This document shows positions 41,310-53,339 of a stretch of DNA of 64,000 nt, piece after piece. Source of the stretch: Tritrichomonas musculus (lineage: Eukaryota; Parabasalia; Tritrichomonadida; Tritrichomonadidae). The notes below the pieces were generated by a model. The model had not been told where the DNA came from, did not search any database, and saw only the letters and a program-made list of their open reading frames with translations. Position numbers and translations under genes: made by a program. Positions within the stretch are counted from its first letter, which is position 1, and each line of letters opens with the position of its first letter. The stretch lies in contig JAPFFF010000077.1 in assembly GCA_039105265.1 (NCBI GenBank), positions 62,001 through 126,000 on the forward strand, written 5' to 3'.

Positions 41310-44300
41310 GATGATTCAACTGTAGTTCTCGTTGCATCTGATGATTCAACTGCAGTTCTCGTTGCATCTGATGATTCAACTGCAGTTCTCGTTGCATCTG
41401 ATGATTCAACTGCAGTTCTCGTTGAATCTGATGATTCAACTGCAGTTCTCGTTGAATCTGATGATTCAACTGCAGTTCTTGTTGCATCTGATGATTCAAC
41501 TGCAGTTCTCGTTGAATCTGATGATTCAACTGCAGTTCTCGTTGCATCTGATGATTCAACTGCAGTTCTCGTTGCATCTGATGATTCAACTGCAGTTCTC
41601 GTTGAATCTGATGGTTCAACTGCAGTTCTCGTTGCATCTGATGATTCAACTGCAGTTCTCGTTGCATCTGATGATTCAACTGTAGTTCTCGTTGAATCTG
41701 ATGGTTCAACTGCAGTTCTCGTTGAATCTGATGATTCAACTGCAGTTCTCGTTGAATCTGATGATTCAACTGCAGTTGTCGTTGCATCTGATGATTCAAC
41801 TGCAGTTCTCGTTGAATCTGATGATTCAACTGCAGTTCTCGTTGCATCTGATGATTCAACTGCAGTTCTCGTTGAATCTGATGATTCAACTGTAGTTCTC
41901 GTTGCATCTGATGATTCAACTGCAGTTCTCGTTGAATCTGATGATTCAACTGTAGTTCTCGTTGCATCTGATGATTCAACTGCAGTTCTCGTTGCATCTG
42001 ATGATTCAACTGCAGTTCTCGTTGCATCTGATGATTCAACTGCAGTTCTCGTTGAATCTGATGATTCAACTGCAGTTCTCGTTGAATCTGATGATTCAAC
42101 TGCAGTTCTTGTTGCATCTGATGATTCAACTGCAGTTCTCGTTGAATCTGATGATTCAACTGCAGTTCTCGTTGCATCTGATGATTCAACTGCAGTTCTC
42201 GTTGCATCTGATGATTCAACTGCAGTTCTCGTTGAATCTGATGGTTCAACTGCAGTTCTCGTTGCATCTGATGATTCAACTGCAGTTCTCGTTGCATCTG
42301 ATGATTCAACTGTAGTTCTCGTTGAATCTGATGGTTCAACTGCAGTTCTCGTTGAATCTGATGATTCAACTGCAGTTCTCGTTGAATCTGATGATTCAAC
42401 TGCAGTTGTCGTTGCATCTGATGATTCAACTGCAGTTCTCGTTGAATCTGATGATTCAACTGCAGTTCTCGTTGCATCTGATGATTCAACTGCAGTTCTC
42501 GTTGAATCTGATGATTCAACTGCAGTTCTCGTTGCATCTGATGATTCAACTGCAGTTCTCGTTGCATCTGATGATTCAACTGCAGTTCTCGTTGCATCTG
42601 ATGATTCAACTGTAGTTCTCGTTGCATCTGATGATTCAACTGCAGTTCTCGTTGAATCTGATGATTCAACTGTAGTTCTCGTTGCATCTGATGATTCAAC
42701 TGCAGTTCTCGTTGCATCTGATGATTCAACTGCAGTTCTCGTTGCATCTGATGATTCAACTGCAGTTCTCGTTGAATCTGATGATTCAACTGTAGTTCTC
42801 GTTGCATCTGATGATTCAACTGCAGTTCTCGTTGCATCTGATGATTCAACTGCAGTTCTCGTTGCATCTGATGATTCAACTGCAGTTCTCGTTGAATCTG
42901 ATGATTCAACTGCAGTTCTCGTTGAATCTGATGATTCAACTGCAGTTCTTGTTGCATCTGATGATTCAACTGCAGTTCTCGTTGAATCTGATGATTCAAC
43001 TGCAGTTCTCGTTGCATCTGATGATTCAACTGCAGTTCTCGTTGAATCTGATGATTCAACTGCAGTTCTCGTTGAATCTGATGATTCAACTGTAGTTCTC
43101 GTTGCATCTGATGATTCAACTGCAGTTCTCGTTGAATCTGATGATTCAACTGTAGTTCTCGTTGCATCTGATGATTCAACTGCAGTTCTCGTTGCATCTG
43201 ATGATTCAACTGCAGTTCTCGTTGCATCTGATGATTCAACTGCAGTTCTCGTTGAATCTGATGATTCAACTGCAGTTCTCGTTGAATCTGATGATTCAAC
43301 TGCAGTTCTTGTTGCATCTGATGATTCAACTGCAGTTCTCGTTGAATCTGATGATTCAACTGCAGTTCTCGTTGCATCTGATGATTCAACTGCAGTTCTC
43401 GTTGAATCTGATGATTCAACTGCAGTTCTCGTTGAATCTGATGATTCAACTGTAGTTCTCGTTGCATCTGATGATTCAACTGCAGTTCTCGTTGAATCTG
43501 ATGATTCAACTGTAGTTCTCGTTGCATCTGATGATTCAACTGCAGTTCTCGTTGCATCTGATGATTCAACTGCAGTTCTCGTTGCATCTGATGATTCAAC
43601 TGCAGTTCTCGTTGAATCTGATGATTCAACTGTAGTTCTCGTTGCATCTGATGATTCAACTGCAGTTCTCGTTGCATCTGATGATTCAACTGCAGTTCTC
43701 GTTGCATCTGATGATTCAACTGCAGTTCTCGTTGAATCTGATGATTCAACTGCAGTTCTCGTTGAATCTGATGATTCAACTGCAGTTCTTGTTGCATCTG
43801 ATGATTCAACTGCAGTTCTCGTTGAATCTGATGATTCAACTGCAGTTCTCGTTGCATCTGATGATTCAACTGCAGTTCTCGTTGAATCTGATGATTCAAC
43901 TGCAGTTCTCGTTGAATCTGATGATTCAACTGTAGTTCTCGTTGCATCTGATGATTCAACTGCAGTTCTCGTTGAATCTTATTATTAAACTGTAGTTCTC
44001 GTTGCATCTGATGATTCAACTGCAGTTCTCGTTGCATCTGATGATTCAACTGCAGTTCTCGTTGCATCTGATGATTCAACTGCAGTTCTCGTTGAATCTG
44101 ATGATTCAACTGCAGTTCTCGTTGAATCTGATGATTCAACTGCAGTTCTTGTTGCATCTGATGATTCAACTGCAGTTCTCGTTGAATCTGATGATTCAAC
44201 TGCAGTTCTCGTTGCATCTGATGATTCAACTGCAGTTCTCGTTGCATCTGATGATTCAACTGCAGTTCTCGTTGAATCTGATGGTTCAACTGCAGTTCTC

Positions 44301-45239
44301 GTTGCATCTGATGATTCAACTGCAGTTCTCGTTGCATCTGATGATTCAACTGTAGTTCTCGTTGAATCTGATGGTTCAACTGCAGTTCTCGTTGAATCTG
44401 ATGATTCAACTGCAGTTCTCGTTGAATCTGATGATTCAACTGCAGTTGTCGTTGCATCTGATGATTCAACTGCAGTTCTCGTTGCATCTGATGATTCAAC
44501 TGCAGTTCTCGTTGCATCTGATGATTCAACTGCAGTTCTCGTTGAATCTGATGATTCAACTGTAGTTCTCGTTGCATCTGATGATTCAACTGCAGTTCTC
44601 GTTGAATCTGATGATTCAACTGTAGTTCTCGTTGCATCTGATGATTCAACTGCAGTTCTCGTTGCATCTGATGATTCAACTGCAGTTCTCGTTGCATCTG
44701 ATGATTCAACTGCAGTTCTCGTTGAATCTGATGATTCAACTGCAGTTCTCGTTGAATCTGATGATTCAACTGCAGTTCTTGTTGCATCTGATGATTCAAC
44801 TGCAGTTCTCGTTGAATCTGATGATTCAACTGCAGTTCTCGTTGCATCTGATGATTCAACTGCAGTTCTCGTTGCATCTGATGATTCAACTGCAGTTCTC
44901 GTTGAATCTGATGGTTCAACTGCAGTTCTCGTTGCATCTGATGATTCAACTGCAGTTCTCGTTGCATCTGATGATTCAACTGTAGTTCTCGTTGAATCTG
45001 ATGGTTCAACTGCAGTTCTCGTTGAATCTGATGATTCAACTGCAGTTCTCGTTGAATCTGATGATTCAACTGCAGTTGTCGTTGCATCTGATGATTCAAC
45101 TGCAGTTCTCGTTGAATCTGATGATTCAACTGCAGTTCTCGTTGCATCTGATGATTCAACTGCAGTTCTCGTTGAATCTGATGATTCAACTGCAGTTCTC
45201 GTTGCATCTGATGATTCAACTGCAGTTCTCGTTGCATCT
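41310..45239 (+). repeat. Short-period HOR domain (360, 480, 630 and 840 bp)
   Basis: Blocks that begin with a T-at-14 unit followed by the same run of units start at 41,310, 41,940, 42,780, 43,140, 43,620, 43,980 and 44,610. Intervals are 630, 840, 360, 480, 360 and 630 bp. The 630-bp block is a tandem pair on each side (41,310/41,940 and 43,980/44,610). Between them, 42,660-43,499 is repeated from 43,500 at offset 840. The symmetry suggests that one 630-bp pair was copied to the other side or that a larger block was duplicated and then filled in. No K cassette lies inside; the only K-type unit is the hybrid at 43,980. Confidence 0.85.
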
Positions 45240-47639
45240 GATGATTCAACTGCAGTTCTCGTTGCATCTGATGATTCAACTGCAGTTCTCGTTGAATCTG
45301 ATGATTCAACTGCAGTTCTCGTTGAATCTGATGATTCAACTGCAGTTCTTGTTGCATCTGATGATTCAACTGCAGTTCTCGTTGAATCTGATGATTCAAC
45401 TGCAGTTCTCGTTGCATCTGATGATTCAACTGCAGTTCTCGTTGCATCTGATGATTCAACTGCAGTTCTCGTTGAATCTGATGATTCAACTGCAGTTCTC
45501 GTTGAATCTGATGATTCAACTGCAGTTCTCGTTGCATCTGATGATTCAACTGCAGTTCTTGTTGAATCTTATTATTAAACTGCAGTTCTCGTTGAATCTT
45601 ATGATTAAACTGCAGTTCTCGTTGAATCTTATGATTAAACTGCAGTTCTTGTTGAATCTTATTATTAAACTGCAGTTCTCGTTGCATCTGATGATTCAAC
45701 TGCAGTTCTCGTTGCATCTGATGATTCAACTGCAGTTCTCGTTGCATCTGATGATTCAACTGCAGTTCTCGTTGAATCTGATGATTCAACTGCAGTTCTC
45801 GTTGAATCTGATGATTCAACTGCAGTTCTTGTTGCATCTGATGATTCAACTGCAGTTCTCGTTGAATCTGATGATTCAACTGCAGTTCTCGTTGCATCTG
45901 ATGATTCAACTGCAGTTCTCGTTGAATCTGATGATTCAACTGCAGTTGTCGTTGAATCTGATGATTCAACTGCAGTTCTCGTTGCATCTGATGATTCAAC
46001 TGCAGTTCTCGTTGAATCTGATGATTCAACTGTAGTTCTCGTTGCATCTGATGATTCAACTGCAGTTCTCGTTGAATCTGATGATTCAACTGTAGTTCTC
46101 GTTGAATCTGATGATTCAACTGCAGTTCTCGTTGCATCTGATGATTCAACTGCAGTTGTCGTTGCATCTGATGATTCAACTGCAGTTGTCGTTGCATCTG
46201 ATGATTCAACTGCAGTTCTCGTTGAATCTGATGATTCAACTGCAGTTCTTGTTGCATCTGATGATTCAACTGCAGTTCTCGTTGCATCTGATGATTCAAC
46301 TGCAGTTCTTGTTTCATCTTATTATTAAACTGCAGTTCTCGTTGCATCTGATGATTCAACTGCAGTTCTCGTTGCATCTGATGATTCAACTGCAGTTCTC
46401 GTTGAATCTGATGATTCAACTGCAGTTCTCGTTGCATCTGATGATTCAACTGCAGTTGTCGTTGCATCTGATGATTCAACTGCAGTTCTCGTTGAATCTG
46501 ATGATTCAACTGTAGTTCTCGTTGCATCTGATGATTCAACTGCAGTTCTCGTTGAATCTGATGATTCAACTGTAGTTCTCGTTGAATCTGATGATTCAAC
46601 TGCAGTTCTCGTTGAATCTGATGATTCAACTGTAGTTCTCGTTGAATCTGATGGTTCAACTGCAGTTCTCGTTGAATCTGATGATTCAACTGCAGTTCTC
46701 GTTGAATCTGATGATTCAACTGCAGTTCTTGTTGCATCTGATGATTCAACTGCAGTTCTCGTTGAATCTGATGATTCAACTGTAGTTCTCGTTGCATCTG
46801 ATGATTCAACTGCAGTTCTCGTTGAATCTGATGATTCAACTGTAGTTCTCGTTGCATCTGATGATTCAACTGCAGTTCTCGTTGAATCTGATGGTTCAAC
46901 TGCAGTTCTCGTTGCATCTGATTATTCAACTGCAGTTCTTGTTTCATCTTATTATTAAACTGCAGTTCTCGTTGAATCTTATTATTAAACTGTAGTTCTC
47001 GTTGCATCTGATGATTCAACTGCAGTTCTCGTTGCATCTGATGATTCAACTGCAGTTCTCGTTGCATCTGATGATTCAACTGCAGTTCTCGTTGAATCTG
47101 ATGATTCAACTGCAGTTCTCGTTGAATCTGATGATTCAACTGCAGTTCTCGTTGCATCTGATGATTCAACTGCAGTTCTTGTTGAATCTTATTATTAAAC
47201 TGCAGTTCTCGTTGAATCTTATGATTAAACTGCAGTTCTCGTTGAATCTTATGATTAAACTGCAGTTCTTGTTGAATCTTATTATTAAACTGCAGTTCTC
47301 GTTGCATCTGATGATTCAACTGCAGTTCTCGTTGCATCTGATGATTCAACTGCAGTTCTCGTTGCATCTGATGATTCAACTGCAGTTCTCGTTGCATCTG
47401 ATGATTCAACTGCAGTTCTCGTTGAATCTGATGATTCAACTGCAGTTCTTGTTGCATCTGATGATTCAACTGCAGTTCTCGTTGAATCTGATGATTCAAC
47501 TGCAGTTCTCGTTGCATCTGATGATTCAACTGCAGTTCTGGTTGAATCTGATGATTCAACTGCAGTTGTCGTTGCATCTGATGATTCAACTGCAGTTGTC
47601 GTTGCATCTGATGATTCAACTGCAGTTCTCGTTGAATCT

Positions 47640-50280
47640 GATGATTCAACTGTAGTTCTCGTTGCATCTGATGATTCAACTGCAGTTCTGGTTGAATCTG
47701 ATGATTCAACTGTAGTTCTCGTTGAATCTGATGATTCAACTGCAGTTCTCGTTGAATCTTATGATTAAACTGCAGTTCTTGTTGAATCTGATGGTTCAAC
47801 TGCAGTTCTTGTTGCATCTGATGATTCAACTGCAGTTCTCGTTGAATCTTATTATTAAACTGTAGTTCTCGTTGCATCTGATGATTCAACTGCAGTTCTC
47901 GTTGCATCTGATGATTCAACTGCAGTTCTCGTTGCATCTGATGATTCAACTGCAGTTCTCGTTGAATCTGATGATTCAACTGCAGTTCTCGTTGAATCTG
48001 ATGATTCAACTGCAGTTGTCGTTGCATCTGATGATTCAACTGCAGTTCTTGTTGAATCTTATTATTAAACTGCAGTTCTCGTTGAATCTTATGATTAAAC
48101 TGCAGTTCTCGTTGAATCTTATGATTAAACTGCAGTTCTTGTTGAATCTTATTATTAAACTGCAGTTCTCGTTGCATCTGATGATTCAACTGCAGTTCTC
48201 GTTGCATCTGATGATTCAACTGCAGTTCTCGTTGCATCTGATGATTCAACTGCAGTTCTCGTTGCATCTGATGATTCAACTGCAGTTCTCGTTGAATCTG
48301 ATGATTCAACTGCAGTTCTTGTTGCATCTGATGATTCAACTGCAGTTCTCGTTGAATCTGATGATTCAACTGCAGTTCTCGTTGCATCTGATGATTCAAC
48401 TGCAGTTCTCGTTGAATCTGATGATTCAACTGCAGTTGTCGTTGCATCTGATGATTCAACTGCAGTTGTCGTTGCATCTGATGATTCAACTGCAGTTCTC
48501 GTTGAATCTGATGATTCAACTGTAGTTCTCGTTGCATCTGATGATTCAACTGCAGTTCTCGTTGAATCTGATGATTCAACTGTAGTTCTCGTTGAATCTG
48601 ATGATTCAACTGCAGTTCTCGTTGAATCTGATGATTCAACTGTAGTTCTCGTTGAATCTGATGGTTCAACTGCAGTTCTCGTTGAATCTGATGATTCAAC
48701 TGCAGTTCTCGTTGAATCTGATGATTCAACTGCAGTTCTTGTTGCATCTGATGATTCAACTGCAGTTCTTGTTTCATCTGATGATTCAACTGCAGTTCTC
48801 GTTGAATCTTATTATTAAACTGCAGTTCTCGTTGCATCTGATGATTCAACTGCAGTTCTCGTTGCATCTGATGATTCAACTGCAGTTGTCGTTGCATCTG
48901 ATGATTCAACTGCAGTTCTCGTTGCATCTGATGATTCAACTGCAGTTCTCGTTGAATCTGATGATTCAACTGCAGTTCTCGTTGCATCTGATGATTCAAC
49001 TGCAGTTCTCGTTGAATCTGATGATTCAACTGCAGTTCTCGTTGCATCTGATGATTCAACTGCAGTTCTCGTTGCATCTGATGATTCAACTGCAGTTCTC
49101 GTTGAATCTGATGATTCAACTGCAGTTCTCGTTGCATCTGATGATTCAACTGCAGTTGTCGTTGCATCTGATGATTCAACTGCAGTTCTCGTTGCATCTG
49201 ATGATTCAACTGCAGTTCTCGTTGCATCTGATGATTCAACTGCAGTTCTCGTTGCATCTGATGATTCAACTGCAGTTCTCGTTGCATCTGATGATTCAAC
49301 TGCAGTTCTCGTTGAATCTGATGATTCAACTGCAGTTCTCGTTGCATCTGATGATTCAACTGCAGTTCTCGTTGCATCTGATGATTCAACTGCAGTTCTC
49401 GTTGCATCTGATGATTCAACTGCAGTTCTCGTTGCATCTGATGATTCAACTGCAGTTCTCGTTGAATCTGATGATTCAACTGCAGTTGTCGTTGCATCTG
49501 ATGATTCAACTGCAGTTCTTGTTGCATCTTAATATTAAACGGCAGTTCTCGTTGCATTTGATGATTCAACTGCAGTTCTCGTTGAATCTGATGATTCAAC
49601 TGCAGTTCTCGTTGAATCTGATGATTCAACTGCAGTTGTCGTTGCATCTGATGATTCAACTGCAGTTCTTGTTGCATCTTAATATTAAACGGCAGTTCTC
49701 GTTGCATTTGATGATTCAACTGCAGTTCTCGTTGAATCTGATGATTCAACTGCAGTTCTCGTTGAATCTGATGATTCAACTGCAGTTGTCGTTGCATCTG
49801 ATGATTCAACTGCAGTTCTCGTTGAATCTGATGATTCAACTGCAGTTCTCGTTGCATCTGATGATTCAACTGCAGTTCTCGTTGCATCTGATGATTCAAC
49901 TGCAGTTGTCGTTGCATCTGATGATTCAACTGCAGTTCTTGTTTCATCTTATTATTAAACTGCAGTTCTCGTTGAATCTTATTATTAAACTGCAGTTCTC
50001 GTTGAATCTGATGATTCAACTGCAGTTCTCGTTGAATCTGATGATTCAACTGCAGTTCTCGTTGCATCTGATGATTCAACTGCAGTTCTCGTTGCATCTG
50101 ATGATTCAACTGCAGTTCTCGTTGCATCTGATGATTCAACTGCAGTTGTCGTTGAATCTGATGATTCAACTGCAGTTCTCGTTGAATCTGATGATTCAAC
50201 TGCAGTTCTCGTTGCATCTGATGATTCAACTGCAGTTCTTGTTGCATCTTAATATTAAACGGCAGTTCTTGTTGCATCTG
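47640..50280 (+). repeat. Dispersed HOR block, right copy, without the deletion
   Basis: This is the partner of 36,661-39,180. It keeps the full-length unit at about 49,950 where the other copy has 29 bp, and has two TAATATT units (49,530 and 49,680) where the other has one (38,581). Two units next to it (47,520 and 47,670, 150 bp apart) share a C-to-G change at position 21 that I saw nowhere else, which points to a very local copy event. Confidence 0.85.
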
Positions 50281-50430
50281 ATGGTTCAACTGCAGTTCTC
50301 GTTGCATCTGATGATTCAACTGCAGTTCTCGTTGCATCTGATGATTCAACTGCAGTTCTCGTTGCATCTGATGATTCAACTGCAGTTCTCGTTGCATCTG
50401 ATGATTCAACTGCAGTTCTCGTTGCATCTG

Positions 50431-51960
50431 ATGATTCAACTGCAGTTCTCGTTGCATCTGATGATTCAACTGCAGTTCTCGTTGAATCTGATGATTCAAC
50501 TGCAGTTCTCGTTGCATCTGATGATTCAACTGCAGTTCTCGTTGCATCTGATGATTCAACTGCAGTTGTCGTTGCATCTGATGATTCAACTGCAGTTCTC
50601 GTTGAATCTGATGATTCAACTGCAGTTCTCGTTGCATCTGATGATTCAACTGCAGTTCTCGTTGCATCTGATGATTCAACTGCAGTTGTCGTTGCATCTG
50701 ATGATTCAACTGCAGTTCTCGTTGAATCTGATGGTTCAACTGCAGTTCTCGTTGAATCTGATGATTCAACTGCAGTTCTTATTTCATCTGATGATTCAAC
50801 TGCAGTTCTCGTTGCATCTGATGATTCAACTGCAGTTCTCGTTGAATCTGATGATTCAACTGCAGTTGTCGTTGCATCTGATGATTCAACTGCAGTTCTC
50901 GTTGCATCTGATGATTCAACTGCAGTTCTCGTTGCATCTGATGATTCAACTGCAGTTCTCGTTGCATCTGATGATTCAACTGCAGTTCTCGTTGCATCTG
51001 ATGATTCAACTGCAGTTCTCGTTGAATCTGATGATTCAACTGCAGTTCTCGTTGCATCTGATGATTCAACTGCAGTTCTCGTTGCATCTGATGATTCAAC
51101 TGCAGTTCTCGTTGCATCTGATGATTCAACTGCAGTTCTCGTTGAATCTGATGATTCAACTGCAGTTGTCGTTGCATCTGATGATTCAACTGCAGTTCTT
51201 GTTGCATCTTAATATTAAACGGCAGTTCTCGTTGCATCTGATGATTCAACTGCAGTTCTCGTTGCATCTGATGATTCAACTGCAGTTCTCGTTGCATCTG
51301 ATGATTCAACTGCAGTTCTCGTTGCATCTGATGATTCAACTGCAGTTCTCGTTGAATCTGATGATTCAACTGCAGTTCTCGTTGCATCTGATGATTCAAC
51401 TGCAGTTCTCGTTGCATCTGATGATTCAACTGCAGTTCTCGTTGAATCTGATGGTTCAACTGCAGTTCTCGTTGCATCTGATGATTCAACTGCAGTTCTC
51501 GTTGCATCTGATGATTCAACTGCAGTTCTCGTTGCATCTGATGATTCAACTGCAGTTCTCGTTGCATCTGATGATTCAACTGCAGTTCTCGTTGAATCTG
51601 ATGATTCAACTGCAGTTCTCGTTGCATCTGATGATTCAACTGCAGTTCTCGTTGCATCTGATGATTCAACTGCAGTTGTCGTTGCATCTGATGATTCAAC
51701 TGCAGTTCTCGTTGAATCTGATGATTCAACTGCAGTTCTCGTTGCATCTGATGATTCAACTGCAGTTCTCGTTGCATCTGATGATTCAACTGCAGTTGTC
51801 GTTGCATCTGATGATTCAACTGCAGTTCTCGTTGAATCTGATGGTTCAACTGCAGTTCTCGTTGAATCTGATGATTCAACTGCAGTTCTTATTTCATCTG
51901 ATGATTCAACTGCAGTTCTCGTTGCATCTGATGATTCAACTGCAGTTCTCGTTGAATCTG
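50431..51960 (+). repeat. 1,110-bp-spaced HOR pair
   Basis: The segment at about 50,431-50,850 matches about 51,541-51,960 at offset 1,110. It includes two G-at-19 units, a GATGGTT unit (50,730/51,840) and the rare unit ending TTATTTCATCT (50,760/51,870). The same short signature recurs at about 56,790-57,120, so a third copy lies further right. Between the paired segments sits a TAATATT unit at 51,210 with an end type not seen in the others. Confidence 0.8.
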
Positions 51961-53339
51961 ATGATTCAACTGCAGTTCTCGTTGCATCTGATGATTCAAC
52001 TGCAGTTCTCGTTGCATCTGATGATTCAACTGCAGTTGTCGTTGCATCTGATGATTCAACTGCAGTTCTCGTTGAATCTGATGATTCAACTGCAGTTCTT
52101 GTTGAATCTTATTATTAAACTGCAGTTCTCGTTGAATCTGATGATTCAACTGCAGTTCTCGTTGAATCTGATGATTCAACTGCAGTTCTCGTTGAATCTG
52201 ATGATTCAACTGCAGTTCTCGTTGCATCTGATGATTCAACTGCAGTTCTCGTTGCATCTGATGATTCAACTGCAGTTCTCGTTGCATCTGATGATTCAAC
52301 TGCAGTTCTCGTTGAATCTGATGATTCAACTGCAGTTGTCGTTGCATCTGATGATTCAACTGCAGTTCTCGTTGAATCTGATGATTCAACTGCAGTTCTT
52401 GTTTCATCTTATTATTAAACTGCAGTTCTCGTTGAATCTTATGATTAAACTGCAGTTCTTTTTGAATCTTATTATTAAACTACAGTTCTCGTTGCATCTG
52501 ATGATTCAACTGCAGTTCTCGTTGCATCTGATGATTCAACTGCAGTTCTCGTTGCATCTGATGATTCAACTGCAGTTCTCGTTGAATCTGATGATTCAAC
52601 TGCAGTTCTCGTTGAATCTGATGATTCAACTGCAGTTCTCGCTGCATCTGATGATTCAACTGCAGTTCTCGTTGAATCTGATGATTCAACTGCAGTTCTC
52701 GTTGAATCTGATGATTCAACTGTAGTTCTCGTTGAATCTGATGATTCAACTGCAGTTCTCGTTGAATCTGATGATTCAACTGTAGTTCTCGTTGAATCTG
52801 ATGGTTCAACTGCAGTTCTCGTTGAATCTGATGATTCAACTGCAGTTCTCGTTGAATCTGATGATTCAACTGCAGTTCTTGTTGCATCTGATGATTCAAC
52901 TGCAGTTCTCGTTGAATCTGATGATTCAACTGTAGTTCTCGTTGCATCTGATGATTCAACTGCAGTTCTCGTTGAATCTGATGATTCAACTGTAGTTCTC
53001 GTTGCATCTGATGATTCAACTGCAGTTCTCGTTGAATCTGATGGTTCAACTGCAGTTCTCGTTGCATCTGATGATTCAACTGCAGTTCTCGTTGAATCTG
53101 ATGATTCAACTGCAGTTCTCGTTGCATCTGATGATTCAACTGCAGTTCTCGTTGCATCTGATGATTCAACTGCAGTTCTCGTTGAATCTGATGATTCAAC
53201 TGCAGTTCTCGTTGCATCTGATGATTCAACTGCAGTTCTTGTTGAATCTTATTATTAAACTGCAGTTCTCGTTGAATCTGATGATTAAACTGCAGTTCTC
53301 GTTGAATCTTATGATTAAACTGCAGTTCTTGTTGAATCT

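Larger units (their letters stand above)
38845..50769 (-). other. Longest open frame, decapeptide repeat; not called as a gene
   Basis: This frame is open for 3,974 codons and encodes a tandem decapeptide, QLNHQMQREL, with Met/Ile, Arg/Gln and Glu/Gln changes. It ends on the left in the 29-bp unit. Similar minus-strand frames cover most of the window (for example 11,981-22,828, 23,021-31,948, 32,141-38,848 and 52,480-57,099). I see no flanking unique domain, signal peptide, splice signal or promoter. A stop-free 30-bp unit gives such frames for free, so coding is unlikely; a giant Gln-rich repeat protein remains only a weak alternative. Confidence 0.08.
17671..51239 (+). repeat. TAATATT/CGGCAG unit class (17 scattered units)
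   Basis: These units begin TAATATTAAA and carry CGGCAG, so the PstI site is lost. Starts are 17,671, 17,821, 18,361, 18,511, 19,051, 20,671, 21,211, 27,631, 28,171, 29,791, 30,331, 38,581, 39,150, 49,530, 49,680, 50,250 and 51,210. Ten end CGTTGCATTT, six end TGTTGCATCT and the last ends CGTTGCATCT. All are preceded by a unit ending TGTTGCATCT. None occurs before 17.6 kb or after 51.3 kb, so this class marks one HOR lineage. The interval given spans the class; most of it is ordinary units. Confidence 0.9.
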
